11,806 bases of DNA, from positions 1 through 11,806 of the forward strand of contig JAFQPD010000158.1 in NCBI GenBank assembly GCA_017411945.1, written 5' to 3'. The notes beneath the pieces were generated by a model that saw only the letters and a list, made by a program, of their open reading frames with translations, searched no databases and had not been told where the DNA came from. The translations under genes and the position numbers were made by a program. Origin of the DNA: Mailhella sp. Its GTDB lineage: Bacteria > Desulfobacterota > Desulfovibrionia > Desulfovibrionales > Desulfovibrionaceae. Of the stretch, positions 1 through 5,749 are shown piece by piece; within the stretch, counting starts at the first letter, position 1; each line of letters opens with the position of its first letter.

Positions 1-117
1 CAGGATGCGGTTCACTTCGTCCATGTTCGTGGAGAGGCGGCGGCCCTCCTCAAGGGATTCGAGAACTTCGCTGTGGTCGATGAATTCGTTGGAATCGAGG
101 GACTTGACGTTATACAT
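1..117 (-). CDS. hydG: [FeFe]-hydrogenase maturase HydG, N-terminal fragment
   Basis: Only the first 39 codons are in the window; the gene runs off the left edge. The start ATG is preceded by a strong ribosome binding site (GGAAAGGGGAGA) at about 7 nt. The N-terminus begins MYNVKSLDSNEFIDHSEVLE, which fits my memory of HydG N-termini (MYNVKS followed by an EFI-type acidic helix). HydG is a radical-SAM tyrosine lyase that makes the CO and cyanide ligands of the [FeFe]-hydrogenase H-cluster. The cysteine-rich radical-SAM motif lies beyond the edge, so the fragment alone is not proof. The TM1266-family gene immediately upstream on the same strand, a frequent neighbour of hydE/hydF/hydG, raises confidence. 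A ThiH-like paralogue is the main alternative. Confidence 0.72.
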   Translation of the reverse strand, partial: MYNVKSLDSNEFIDHSEVLESLEEGRRLSTNMDEVNRIL

Positions 118-207
118 AGGGTCTCCCCTTTCCGGCGGTGCGGCCGGGATATCCGTTGGATGAGGGGCGCGCCGCCCGGAGACCTCATGGAGGGCCGGAA
201 CGAGAAA

Positions 208-236
208 GGGCGCCCTCCCGATGCAGGAAAGCGCCC
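208..236 (-). terminator. Hairpin with short T-rich tail in the hydG leader
   Basis: Read on the minus strand, GGGCGCTTTCC pairs with GGGAGGGCGCCC through an 11-bp stem (two G-U pairs) around a 7-nt loop. The tail is TTTCTCGTT. It lies about 90 nt upstream of the hydG start on the same strand. The shape fits an intrinsic terminator or attenuator with an imperfect U-tract. It could also end read-through from the TM1266 gene. Confidence 0.35.
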
Positions 237-450
237 GAAATGCTTTGGATAAGCGAGGAGTCCGAACCAGAGGCGGCGTGGCAGAGCGCGCCAGGAGCCG
301 AAAGGCGGACGGACGGAGGGGCGTGTTTCCTTCCGCTCAGGTCGGCCCTTGGCCTTGCCTTGCGGTCGGGATGCCGTAGCTTGCGCCGCGCGGGGCGGCA
401 TCTTCACGGAAGAGCGCGGAGCGGTCCGCCGTTCAGATAGGGAAAGGATA

Positions 451-479
451 CACGGCCTGCACGCTTTCGGCAAGCCGTG
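451..479 (-). terminator. Hairpin just after the TM1266-family gene
   Basis: A 10-bp stem with one mismatch (CACGGCTTGC against GCAGGCCGTG, minus strand) starts about 16 nt after the stop codon. No T-run follows, only GTATCCTTTCC. It is either a weak or factor-dependent terminator or an mRNA 3'-end stabiliser. Confidence 0.3.
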
Positions 480-495
480 CCAAGAAGTTCACAAG

Positions 496-747
496 TTATT
501 TCTTGTGAGTGATGACGGCCTTGGAGGAAACGAGGGCCAGCTGGTCCACTTCTTCGGCAAGGGCGGCGATCTGTGCGGCCGGGCCCTCGACCACCACGGA
601 GATGACCGAAACGCCGCCGTCGCGGAACGGTATGCCCTGACGGCCCACGATGATCTCGGCGTGCTTATGCAGCACGGCGTGCAGCTCGGGGGAAGCCTTT
701 CTGTCTTCGACGATGATGCCGACGATGCCGATCTGTTTTTCACTCAT
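496..747 (-). CDS. TM1266-family iron-only hydrogenase system putative regulator
   Basis: This 83-aa protein begins MSEKQIGIVGIIVEDRKAS and has the alternating strand-helix pattern of a small ACT/NikR-C-like ferredoxin-like fold: GIVGIIVED, HAEIIVGRQGIPFRDGG, then VSVISVVVEG. Length and pattern match the TM1266 family (putative iron-only hydrogenase system regulators, about 80 aa). That family is usually encoded beside hydE/hydF/hydG. It has no DNA-binding domain, so any regulatory role would be through ligand sensing or a partner; the family's biochemical role is not established. The ribosome binding site AGGAG lies 7-8 nt from the ATG. The DUF169 gene is 54 nt upstream on the same strand and a hydG-like gene lies downstream, suggesting one transcription unit or a closely linked set. 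Confidence 0.8.
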   Translation of the reverse strand: MSEKQIGIVGIIVEDRKASPELHAVLHKHAEIIVGRQGIPFRDGGVSVISVVVEGPAAQIAALAEEVDQLALVSSKAVITHKK

Positions 748-801
748 GGAAGAACTCCTGTTTTTGGGGAAAGGATAGCAGAGGCGGGGGAAAAGGCAAG
801 C

Positions 802-1617
802 TCACTCCCGGCCCATGAGTTCGCGGAAGGTGTGGCGTTCGAAGAAGCAGCCCGGCGCGTTCTCTTCCATTTCGAGGAAGAGCTTCCACGGCATGGTGAA
901 GGTGAGGCTTTCCGGCCCAAGGGAGCGGCGCACGGCCTTGCGCGCCGAAAGATCGGTGAGGCCCACGACGGCGCGGGGGCTTTCGGAGGCGGCCTCGGCA
1001 AAGGCCAGCAGGCCCACGCTCTGGCAGCCGGAAGCGAAGGGCATGGACACGCGGTCGGAACGCGGGGTGGCGTAGTTGGCCAGCACCACCAGCGCCGAGA
1101 GCTGATCGGCATTCACCACGAAGGAGACCAGCTCGGGGGCGGCCTCGCCCTCCTCTATCCCGCCCAGCGGGCGGAAGCTCACGAAGGCCGGCGCCTCCTG
1201 CGTGAAGGGAAGCGAATCGTGCCACTGCCGCACCAGTTCAGGGCTGCGCTTGTAGCCTTCGCCGTGCAGGTAGTGTTCGGCAAAGCTCGCACTGCGGGCA
1301 GCCAGCCTTTCGCCCATGGCGCGGCCTTCCCCGGTGCCGGCATTGCCGGAGGAAAGGAAGCCGCAGAAGCCGCTCAGGCCTCCGGGGAAATCCTGGAAGG
1401 CGTCGCCAAAGCCCAAGCCCGCCGCCCCGCCCACGCAGCCGCAGGTGGCGCGGTCGGCCACGGCGGCCCGGCCCTGCGCCGCGCAGGCGAAAAGGTGCAT
1501 GGCGCAGGCCCGCCTGCCTTCCTTGAACTGGAGGGCCTTGGGCGGACGCACGCTGGTGCGGGCGATGGCTACGGGAGAGAACCTGAGCCCCAAAGTATCG
1601 GCGACGAGGGATTTCAT
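802..1617 (-). CDS. DUF169 family protein (COG2043-like)
   Basis: This 271-aa protein looks like DUF169, whose function is unknown. Supporting features are the N-terminal KSLVADTLGLRFSPVAIA block, a CAMHLFAC segment at 38-45, the motif CGCVGGAAGLGFG at 59-71, and the later SMPFASGCQS near 191-200. Seven cysteines (38, 45, 59, 61, 85, 198, 257) raise the possibility of metal or Fe-S binding, which is inference. An ATG eight codons upstream exists, but the start at 1617 is preferred because GGAGG lies exactly 5 nt before it. There is no signal peptide or membrane segment, so it is likely cytoplasmic. It precedes the TM1266-family gene by 54 nt on the same strand and is divergent from the fumarase genes. 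The family is found in many anaerobes; a direct link to hydrogenase maturation is not known to me. Confidence 0.75.
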   Translation of the reverse strand: MKSLVADTLGLRFSPVAIARTSVRPPKALQFKEGRRACAMHLFACAAQGRAAVADRATCGCVGGAAGLGFGDAFQDFPGGLSGFCGFLSSGNAGTGEGRAMGERLAARSASFAEHYLHGEGYKRSPELVRQWHDSLPFTQEAPAFVSFRPLGGIEEGEAAPELVSFVVNADQLSALVVLANYATPRSDRVSMPFASGCQSVGLLAFAEAASESPRAVVGLTDLSARKAVRRSLGPESLTFTMPWKLFLEMEENAPGCFFERHTFRELMGRE

Positions 1618-1685
1618 AACGTCCTCCGGGGTGTTTTGCACATAGTGTCAGAAACTCCTTGCGCTGTCACCGGGTCAATGCCGCC

Positions 1686-1752
1686 CCGCAGGCCGACACA
1701 GCGTGATGCTTTAGGTCGGAGGGCCGCCGAGGCATCCCGCCCGGGAGCTGCC
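1686..1752 (-). repeat. Truncated inverted copy (C) of the dispersed structured repeat
   Basis: On the minus strand, about 20 nt resembling the head of copies A and B (CAGCTCCCGG..CGGGATG) run directly into about 48 nt matching the tail of copy A. The tail includes a 27-nt exact match: 1703-1729 read in reverse equals 3595-3621. The roughly 200-nt hairpin-bearing middle is missing. Weaker resemblance may extend to about 1775. It lies in the divergent intergenic region between the DUF169 gene and the fumarase alpha gene. Confidence 0.75.
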
Positions 1753-1829
1753 GGGCAAGGTTCGCCATAACCCAGCGGCGCCCCCCGAAGCCAGAGCGGC
1801 GCGCCCCCAGGATAGCCCTAAAATTACCC

Positions 1830-1858
1830 TTTATTTCCCCCGGATAACGCGCTACATT
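1830..1858 (+). promoter_or_regulatory. Possible promoter of the fumarase genes
   Basis: TTTATT (1830-1835) and TACATT (1853-1858) are 17 nt apart in a locally AT-rich patch about 35 nt before the start codon. The -10 matches 4 of 6 consensus bases and the -35 only 3 of 6, so this is tentative. Confidence 0.35.
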
Positions 1859-1892
1859 TCACAAAAATATGCACTCACGCAAAGGAGCCGCC

Positions 1893-2738
1893 ATGCGAGA
1901 GATATCCTTCGAAACCATACGCGACACCGTGGCCGCCCTCGCCATAGAGGCCTGCTGCCGCATGCCCGAGCCCGTGCTCGCCGCCATGCGCAAAGCCCGC
2001 GAGGAAGAGCCCTCCCCCACCGGGCGCGACGTGCTCGCCCAGCTTCTGAAAAACGCCGACATCGCCGCCTCCGAGACCTGCCCCATCTGCCAGGACACGG
2101 GCCTTGCCGTGGTCTTCGCCGAGGTCGGGCAGGAAGTGCATATCACCGGCGGCCTCTTCGAAGACGCCGTGAACGCCGGCATCGCCAAGGGCTACACCGA
2201 AGGCTATCTGCGCAAATCCTCCGTGGAAGAGCCGCTCTTCGAGCGCAGGAACACGCGCGACAATACCCCGGCCATCATCCACACGAAGCTCGTAGCCGGC
2301 GACCGCATCGAACTGCGCCTCGCCCCCAAGGGCGCGGGGAGCGAGAACAAGGGCGGCCTGCGCATGCTGGTGCCTGCGGACGGCATAGAGGGCGTGAAGC
2401 GCGCCGTGCTGGACATCGTTTCCCATGCCGGGGCCAGCCCCTGCCCGCCCATGGTCATAGGCGTGGGCATAGGCGGCAACATGGAGCTGGCCTGCCTCTG
2501 CGCCAAGAGGGCCTGCGCCCGCGACGTGGACACCCATAACCCCGACCCGCGCTACGCAAAGCTGGAAGACGAGCTGCTCGAACTGGTGAACGGGCTCGGC
2601 ATAGGCCCGGCGGGCCTCGGCGGCGGCACCACGGCCTTCAAGGTGAACGTGGAATTCTGCGCCACGCACATAGCCTGCCTGCCCGTGGCGGTGAACATCA
2701 ACTGCAATGCCGCGCGGCATGCACATGCGGTGATATAA
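1893..2738 (+). CDS. Class I fumarate hydratase / L-tartrate dehydratase, alpha subunit
   Basis: This 281-aa protein is the Fe-S domain of a two-subunit, oxygen-sensitive class I hydro-lyase, most likely interconverting fumarate and malate. The cluster ligand signatures are present: CPICQDTG (63-70, C66 the probable ligand), CPPMVIGVGIGGNME around C184, and C271 in NINCNAARHAHAVI. GGGTTAFKVNVEFC (243-256) is also typical. Length is normal for a separate alpha subunit. The start at 1893 has AAAGGAG 5-6 nt upstream; an in-frame ATG at 1869 lacks one. The beta subunit follows after 13 nt, so the two are an operon. Sequence alone does not separate fumarase from L-tartrate dehydratase. In a sulfate-reducer-like anaerobe, fumarase is the likelier activity. 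Confidence 0.9.
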   Translation: MREISFETIRDTVAALAIEACCRMPEPVLAAMRKAREEEPSPTGRDVLAQLLKNADIAASETCPICQDTGLAVVFAEVGQEVHITGGLFEDAVNAGIAKGYTEGYLRKSSVEEPLFERRNTRDNTPAIIHTKLVAGDRIELRLAPKGAGSENKGGLRMLVPADGIEGVKRAVLDIVSHAGASPCPPMVIGVGIGGNMELACLCAKRACARDVDTHNPDPRYAKLEDELLELVNGLGIGPAGLGGGTTAFKVNVEFCATHIACLPVAVNINCNAARHAHAVI

Positions 2739-2751
2739 GGGGGATATAGCT

Positions 2752-3306
2752 ATGCAGACTCATCACCTTAATACCCCCCTCTCTAAAGACGATATCCGCA
2801 AGCTGAAGATAGGCGACGCGGCCTACATCAGCGGCACGGTGTACGCCGCGCGCGACGCCGCCCACAAGCGCATGATGGAAGCCCTCGACGCGGGCGAGCC
2901 CCTGCCCGCCGACCTCGCGGGCCAGCTTATCTATTATGTCGGCCCCGCGCCCGCCAAGCCCGGGCAGGCCATAGGCTCGGCAGGCCCCACCACCGCAGGC
3001 CGCATGGACGCCTACGCCCCGCGCCTGCTGGAACTCGGCCTCGCCGGCATGATAGGCAAGGGCAACCGCTCGAAAGCCGTCATGGACTCCATCCGCCAGA
3101 ACGGATGCGTGTACTTCGCGGCCACGGGCGGCGCGGCGGCCCTCATAGCCCGGAGCATCAAGAAATACACGGTGCTCGCCTGGCCCGAACTCGGCCCCGA
3201 AGCCTTCGCGGCCATGGAAGTCGAGGACTTCCCCGTCATCGTGGTGGCGGACTGCGAAGGCGGCGACCTCTACGAGGAAGGCAGGAAGCAGTACGCGAAG
3301 GGGTAG
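2752..3306 (+). CDS. Class I fumarate hydratase / L-tartrate dehydratase, beta subunit
   Basis: This 184-aa protein is the C-terminal (beta) half of the class I hydro-lyase and is typical in length. Family motifs in order are LKIGDAAYISGTVYAARDAAHKR (read as two blocks, 18-28 and 29-40), GSAGPTTAGRMDAY (75-88), GKGN (102-105), ATGGAAAL (124-131) and EDFPVIVV (158-165). The RDAAHKR, GPTTAGRMD and KGN blocks carry substrate-binding and catalytic residues in the family. It pairs with the alpha subunit 13 nt upstream; a GGGGGAT ribosome binding site lies in that gap. No terminator with a T-run is visible immediately downstream. Instead the structured repeat copy A begins about 20 nt after the stop. 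Confidence 0.9.
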   Translation: MQTHHLNTPLSKDDIRKLKIGDAAYISGTVYAARDAAHKRMMEALDAGEPLPADLAGQLIYYVGPAPAKPGQAIGSAGPTTAGRMDAYAPRLLELGLAGMIGKGNRSKAVMDSIRQNGCVYFAATGGAAALIARSIKKYTVLAWPELGPEAFAAMEVEDFPVIVVADCEGGDLYEEGRKQYAKG

Positions 3307-3325
3307 GAGAAGATAAAGGTAATCG

Positions 3326-3637
3326 CGTTGGGCTAAGGTCTGGCTTTCCGATTCATGTCGAGCTTCGCCCGACAGCTCCCGGCACGGGATGTCTTGGAAA
3401 ATCTGCCGATTTTCCGCTGCCAGACCAGAGCCTCGTTCCGCTCTAGAGCCGCCCGAGCCTGCGGCTCTTCCGGCGTCTCTTTCGCTCCTCTGCGTCAGCT
3501 GACCACCAGATGACGCCAGCCTTGTTCAGGCCGCTCTTTCGGGCTTACGCCCTCTCGCGGCCTTCACTGGCGGACTGGCTGTCGGGCACGCCTTCGGCGG
3601 CCCTCCGACCTAAAGCATCACACTGCGCCGGACTGCG
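3326..3637 (+). repeat. Structured dispersed repeat / candidate ncRNA, copy A (312 nt)
   Basis: Colinear over 312 nt with 9961-10271, with only single-base offsetting indels. Predicted helices shared with copy B are: TGTCG/CGACA (3356-3360 with 3370-3374); an 8-bp hairpin 3396-3403/3408-3415 with loop TGCC; AGAGC/GCTCT (3427-3431/3440-3444); CGCC/GGCG (3450-3453/3472-3475) enclosing GAGC/GCTC; and AGGCCGC/GCGGCCT (3528-3534/3557-3563) enclosing GGGC/GCCC. Several of these differ from copy B by compensatory changes. GCGTCA/TGACGC (3492-3497/3511-3516) and CGCCA/TGGCG (3514-3518/3568-3572) overlap and would be alternatives. A reading frame across it is not conserved: the ATG at 3510 continues here, but the equivalent frame in copy B stops after four codons. 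It matched no RNA family I know. The strand shown is that on which the copies were compared; the transcribed strand is unknown. Confidence 0.8.
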
Positions 3638-3718
3638 GAACGAGTTATCGTGCGTTGAGAAGAAGGCCGCCTGCCTCGCAGGAGAGCTTCGCGCAAAAAA
3701 TTTCCCCAAAATCTGCGC

Positions 3719-3753
3719 AAAAAAGCCCCCTCGCCAGACGGCAAAGGGGGCTT
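3719..3753 (-). terminator. Intrinsic terminator of the cyclophilin gene
   Basis: On the minus strand, AGCCCCCT pairs with AGGGGGCT around a 13-nt loop and is followed by TTTTTT. It lies 25 nt after the cyclophilin stop codon. The opposite strand has no T-run, so it appears to work in one direction. Confidence 0.85.
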
Positions 3754-3777
3754 CAGCTTTCTCAGCAGTTCGCGAAA

Positions 3778-4356
3778 TTATTCCACGATAGCCTTGTTGA
3801 TGACGACGGCTTCCACGGGCACGTCCTGATGGAAGCCGCGGTTGCCGGTGCGCACCTTGGCGATGGCGTCCACCACTTCCTGGCCCTTCACGACCTTGCC
3901 GAACACGGCGTAGCCCCAGCCCTGCATGGTGGGAGCCTTGAAGTTCAGGAAGCCGTTGTCGGCCACGTTGATGAAGAACTGGGCCGTAGCGGAATGGGGG
4001 GCCTGGGTGCGGGCCATGGCTATGGTGTAGGTATCGTTCTTGAGGCCGTTGTTGGCTTCATTCTCGATGGGAGCGTTGGTGGGCTTCTGGGCCATTTCGG
4101 CAGTGAAGCCGCCGCCCTGGATCATGAAGCCGGGGATGACGCGGTGGAAAATGGTGCCGTCGTAGAAGCCGGCCTTGGCATACTCAAGGAAGTTAGCCAC
4201 GGTCTTGGGAGCCTTTTCGGCATCCAGTTCCAGAACGATGTCGCCTTTGTTGGTCTGCAGAGTGACCATATTCTTGCCTCCAGCTTGGGCCTGCGCACCG
4301 AAGCCGAACACGAGGGCGGCCGCGAGGAGCAGGCAGAACATAAGATTTTTACGCAT
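3778..4356 (-). CDS. Secreted cyclophilin-type peptidyl-prolyl cis-trans isomerase
   Basis: This 192-aa protein has an N-terminal signal peptide (MRKN, a hydrophobic core at about 5-20, AQAQA near the probable cleavage site at about 25), then a complete cyclophilin domain. Visible motifs are NKGDIVLELD (36-45), TVANFLEYA (52-60), FHRVIPGFMIQGGGF (70-84) with the catalytic-type arginine, TAQFFINVAD (124-133) and YAVFGKVVKG (149-158). The reaction is proline isomerisation during folding, presumably in the periplasm. The start at 4356 follows AAAAAGGAGA; the frame extends upstream but that part looks unlike a signal peptide. It is a single-gene unit, divergent from the DUF554 gene, with its own promoter and terminator. 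It resembles PpiA/PpiB, but the paralogue cannot be assigned. Confidence 0.92.
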   Translation of the reverse strand: MRKNLMFCLLLAAALVFGFGAQAQAGGKNMVTLQTNKGDIVLELDAEKAPKTVANFLEYAKAGFYDGTIFHRVIPGFMIQGGGFTAEMAQKPTNAPIENEANNGLKNDTYTIAMARTQAPHSATAQFFINVADNGFLNFKAPTMQGWGYAVFGKVVKGQEVVDAIAKVRTGNRGFHQDVPVEAVVINKAIVE

Positions 4357-4396
4357 GTTTTTCTCCTTTTTATGGGAAGGATGCGCTGTTCCCAAC

Positions 4397-4425
4397 CTTG
4401 TAGCGGAAGTGCCGGGCTTTGGCAA
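4397..4425 (-). promoter_or_regulatory. Sigma70-type promoter of the cyclophilin gene
   Basis: On the minus strand, TTGCCA (plus 4420-4425) and TACAAG (plus 4397-4402) are separated by 17 nt. They match consensus at 5 and 4 of 6 positions. The predicted start leaves a 5' UTR of roughly 35 nt containing the ribosome binding site. Confidence 0.55.
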
Positions 4426-4500
4426 ATATTCCCTGCGCCCGCGCTCGACTCCGGCCTGCGGAAGTGCTATGCCTCACGCAGAACAAGCGAGGTGAACGCC

Positions 4501-5181
4501 ATGACAGGCACCATAGTCAATACCATAGCCATTCTCTGCGGCAGTTCCATAGGCGCGGTGCTCCGCCGCGGCATAAGCGAAAAGTACCAGCACGCCCTCT
4601 TCGACGCCATGGGCTTCTCGGCCTTCGCCCTTGGCGTGAACGCCGTGGCGCAGAACCTGCCCAACAGCAAGTACCCGGTGCTGTTCATCCTTGCCATGGC
4701 CATAGGCTCGCTCCTCGGCGCCGTGTGGGACTGGGACGGCAAGTTCCAGCGGCTTTCCGCGCGCCTCGGCCATTCCGAACTCGGGCGCGGCCTGTGCACG
4801 GCCATACTGCTGTTCTGCATCGGCACGCTGTCCATACTCGGGCCCATCGAAAGCGCGGTGAACGGCAACAACACCTACCTCTTCACCAACGCCACGCTGG
4901 ACTTCGTCACCTCCATGGTGCTGGCCTCCACCTACGGCATAGGCATCGCGCTCTCGGCGGCGGTGCTGTTCTGCTGGCAGGGAAGCCTCTACCTGCTCGG
5001 CCTGTGGCTTGGCTCGTTCATGCCCGGCGAACTGCTCACCGAAGTCTCCATCGTGGGCGGCCTGCTCATCGTGGTGTCGGGCGTGTCCATGCTGCGCATC
5101 AAGGACTGCCGTACGCTCAACATGCTCCCCTCGCTCTTCGTTTCGGCGGCGCTGTACTTCGTGGCGAAAGCGGTGATGTAG
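4501..5181 (+). CDS. DUF554 / YqgA-like integral membrane protein
   Basis: This 226-aa, strongly hydrophobic protein begins MTGTIVNTIAILCGSSIGA, the typical DUF554 opening, followed by the polar stretch LRRGISEKYQHALFDAMG. Later segments IGSLLGAVWDWDGKFQRL, LFCIGTLSILGPIESAVNG (108-126) and VSIVGGLLIVVSGVSMLRI also fit the family, as does the length (YqgA is about 235 aa). About six or seven membrane segments are expected. The family's function is not established; a transport role is often assumed. GAGGTGA precedes the ATG. It is divergent from the cyclophilin gene and has no co-directional partner within 275 nt. No frameshift or missing segment is apparent. Confidence 0.88.
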   Translation: MTGTIVNTIAILCGSSIGAVLRRGISEKYQHALFDAMGFSAFALGVNAVAQNLPNSKYPVLFILAMAIGSLLGAVWDWDGKFQRLSARLGHSELGRGLCTAILLFCIGTLSILGPIESAVNGNNTYLFTNATLDFVTSMVLASTYGIGIALSAAVLFCWQGSLYLLGLWLGSFMPGELLTEVSIVGGLLIVVSGVSMLRIKDCRTLNMLPSLFVSAALYFVAKAVM

Positions 5182-5405
5182 GGGATGTGAGATAAGGAGG
5201 GAGAAAGCTCCGGGTCTTATATGTTCCCCATCAGATGGACAAAGTAAGAAAGCCCCACGAGGCTGAACTTTGCAACCTGATGGGAATTTTGTATATCTGA
5301 AAGGAAAGTTATACCGTATTCTCAAAAATTCAAAGAGGATGCGGCACGACAGTATTTGCAGTACGGCAAATCTTCTCGACAGCTAACGCTTCCTTCTCCC
5401 AACCA
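5182..5405. other. Low-GC intergenic region with inverted repeats
   Basis: There is no convincing gene here. The base composition is visibly more AT-rich than the flanking genes. It contains a nested stem-loop (5227-5284, listed separately) and a 6-bp inverted repeat, ATTTGC (5354-5359) with GCAAAT (5366-5371). The latter lies about 35 nt upstream of the -35 box of the small-gene promoter, a position where an activator or repressor could bind. No T-run terminator for the DUF554 gene is visible. Confidence 0.5.
5227..5284 (+). other. Nested three-tier stem-loop
   Basis: CCCATCAG (5227-5234) pairs with CTGATGGG (5277-5284), CAAAGT (5240-5245) with ACTTTG (5267-5272), and AGCC (5251-5254) with GGCT (5261-5264). 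The three helices are colinear and nested, giving a single long imperfect hairpin. There is no T-run on the plus side (GAATTTTGTATA follows). It could be a 3'-end structure, a small RNA or the scar of a small mobile element. Confidence 0.5.
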
Positions 5406-5434
5406 TTGACAGCCCTGTATGAACGGCCTACGAT
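5406..5434 (+). promoter_or_regulatory. Sigma70-type promoter of the two small membrane genes
   Basis: A perfect TTGACA (5406-5411), a 17-nt spacer and TACGAT (5429-5434, 4 of 6) place the start site near 5441. That leaves a leader of about 16 nt carrying the GGAGG ribosome binding site. Confidence 0.65.
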
Positions 5435-5456
5435 TAAACTCGCTGGAGGAAGAAGC

Positions 5457-5627
5457 ATGAGTGAGCGAAAATACAAGATTGCGGATTATCTCGCCTCTTT
5501 CTGCGTGAATGTTGCCGCCATTGGTGCAGGCATTTCCCTTTACAAAGGAAATGACATCCTTATCATTGCCCTGTCGTTCACCACACTTTTTCTCGGCTAC
5601 GCCATTTTAAGGAGGGCTTACAAATGA
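5457..5627 (+). CDS. Small membrane protein of unknown function (56 aa)
   Basis: I do not recognise this protein. It begins MSERKYKIADYLASFCVN and has two hydrophobic stretches, roughly residues 12-28 and 33-49, separated by the polar turn LYKGND. It ends in a basic tail (ILRRAYK), suggesting a two-pass hairpin in the inner membrane. The start follows GGAGGAAGAAGC; the longer frame upstream includes the promoter and is rejected. The stop overlaps the next start by 4 nt (ATGA), so the two are probably translationally coupled. Codon use is more AT-rich than in neighbouring genes, which may mean transfer. It has a clear promoter and a shared terminator. A two-protein membrane complex or toxin-like pair is possible but unsupported. 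Confidence 0.7.
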   Translation: MSERKYKIADYLASFCVNVAAIGAGISLYKGNDILIIALSFTTLFLGYAILRRAYK

Positions 5628-5704
5628 ACGTTGGAACCCTTGGTGTCATCCTTATGATTATTTTCGTTGCTGTTGCCGGTTATATGGTGACCAACGAAAA
5701 ATAG
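5624..5704 (+). CDS. Single-pass membrane microprotein (26 aa)
   Basis: This 26-residue ORF begins MNVGTLGVILMI, continues as one hydrophobic helix to about residue 21 and ends TNEK. TAAGGAGGG lies 9 nt before its ATG and inside the preceding gene. The ATGA overlap with that gene and the strong terminator 16 nt after its stop support real expression. Such microproteins often act as small subunits of larger membrane complexes (CydX- or KdpF-like in size), but no sequence match to a named family is recognised. It is easily missed by gene callers because of its length. Confidence 0.65.
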   Translation: MNVGTLGVILMIIFVAVAGYMVTNEK

Positions 5705-5719
5705 CCTTAACATAAACGA

Positions 5720-5749
5720 AAGGCCCCCGGTTTCCCGGAGGCCTTTTTT
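5720..5749 (+). terminator. Intrinsic terminator, probably bidirectional
   Basis: AGGCC-CCGG pairs with CCGG-GGCCT around a TTTC-type loop and is followed on the plus strand by TTTTTTC. On the minus strand the same stem is followed by TTTCGTTT, so it may also end the convergent four-gene operon, whose last stop codon abuts it at 5749. Confidence 0.85.

Larger units (their letters stand above)
118..495 (-). other. 378-nt non-coding gap upstream of hydG
   Basis: The gap lies between the TM1266-family stop and the hydG start. ORFs here overlap on both strands, have no ribosome binding site and encode arginine/proline/serine-rich low-complexity protein typical of spurious frames in GC-rich DNA, so I read it as non-coding. 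It holds two GC-rich hairpins (listed separately). It is long for a within-operon spacer, so hydG may have its own promoter or a regulated leader. I could not place a convincing promoter. Confidence 0.5.

Noticed and set aside
12..473. Minus-strand 153-codon frame spanning the hydG leader
   Set aside because: It overlaps the hydG start in another frame, has no ribosome binding site and encodes R/P/S-rich sequence.
1618..1685. A promoter for DUF169 around a TTGACC sequence on the minus strand
   Set aside because: No acceptable -10 box lies 16-18 nt downstream, so I did not annotate it.
349..1770. A 473-codon plus-strand frame opposite DUF169 and TM1266
   Set aside because: It covers two recognisable minus-strand genes with good ribosome binding sites and its product is low-complexity with no domain.
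3510..3791. Possible protein encoded by repeat copy A
   Set aside because: The equivalent frame in copy B hits TAG after four codons, and differences between copies follow base pairing rather than codon positions.
3655..5181. 508-codon frame that would extend the DUF554 protein upstream
   Set aside because: The extra N-terminal part is antisense to the cyclophilin gene; DUF554 starts naturally at 4501 with a ribosome binding site and the family's usual N-terminus.
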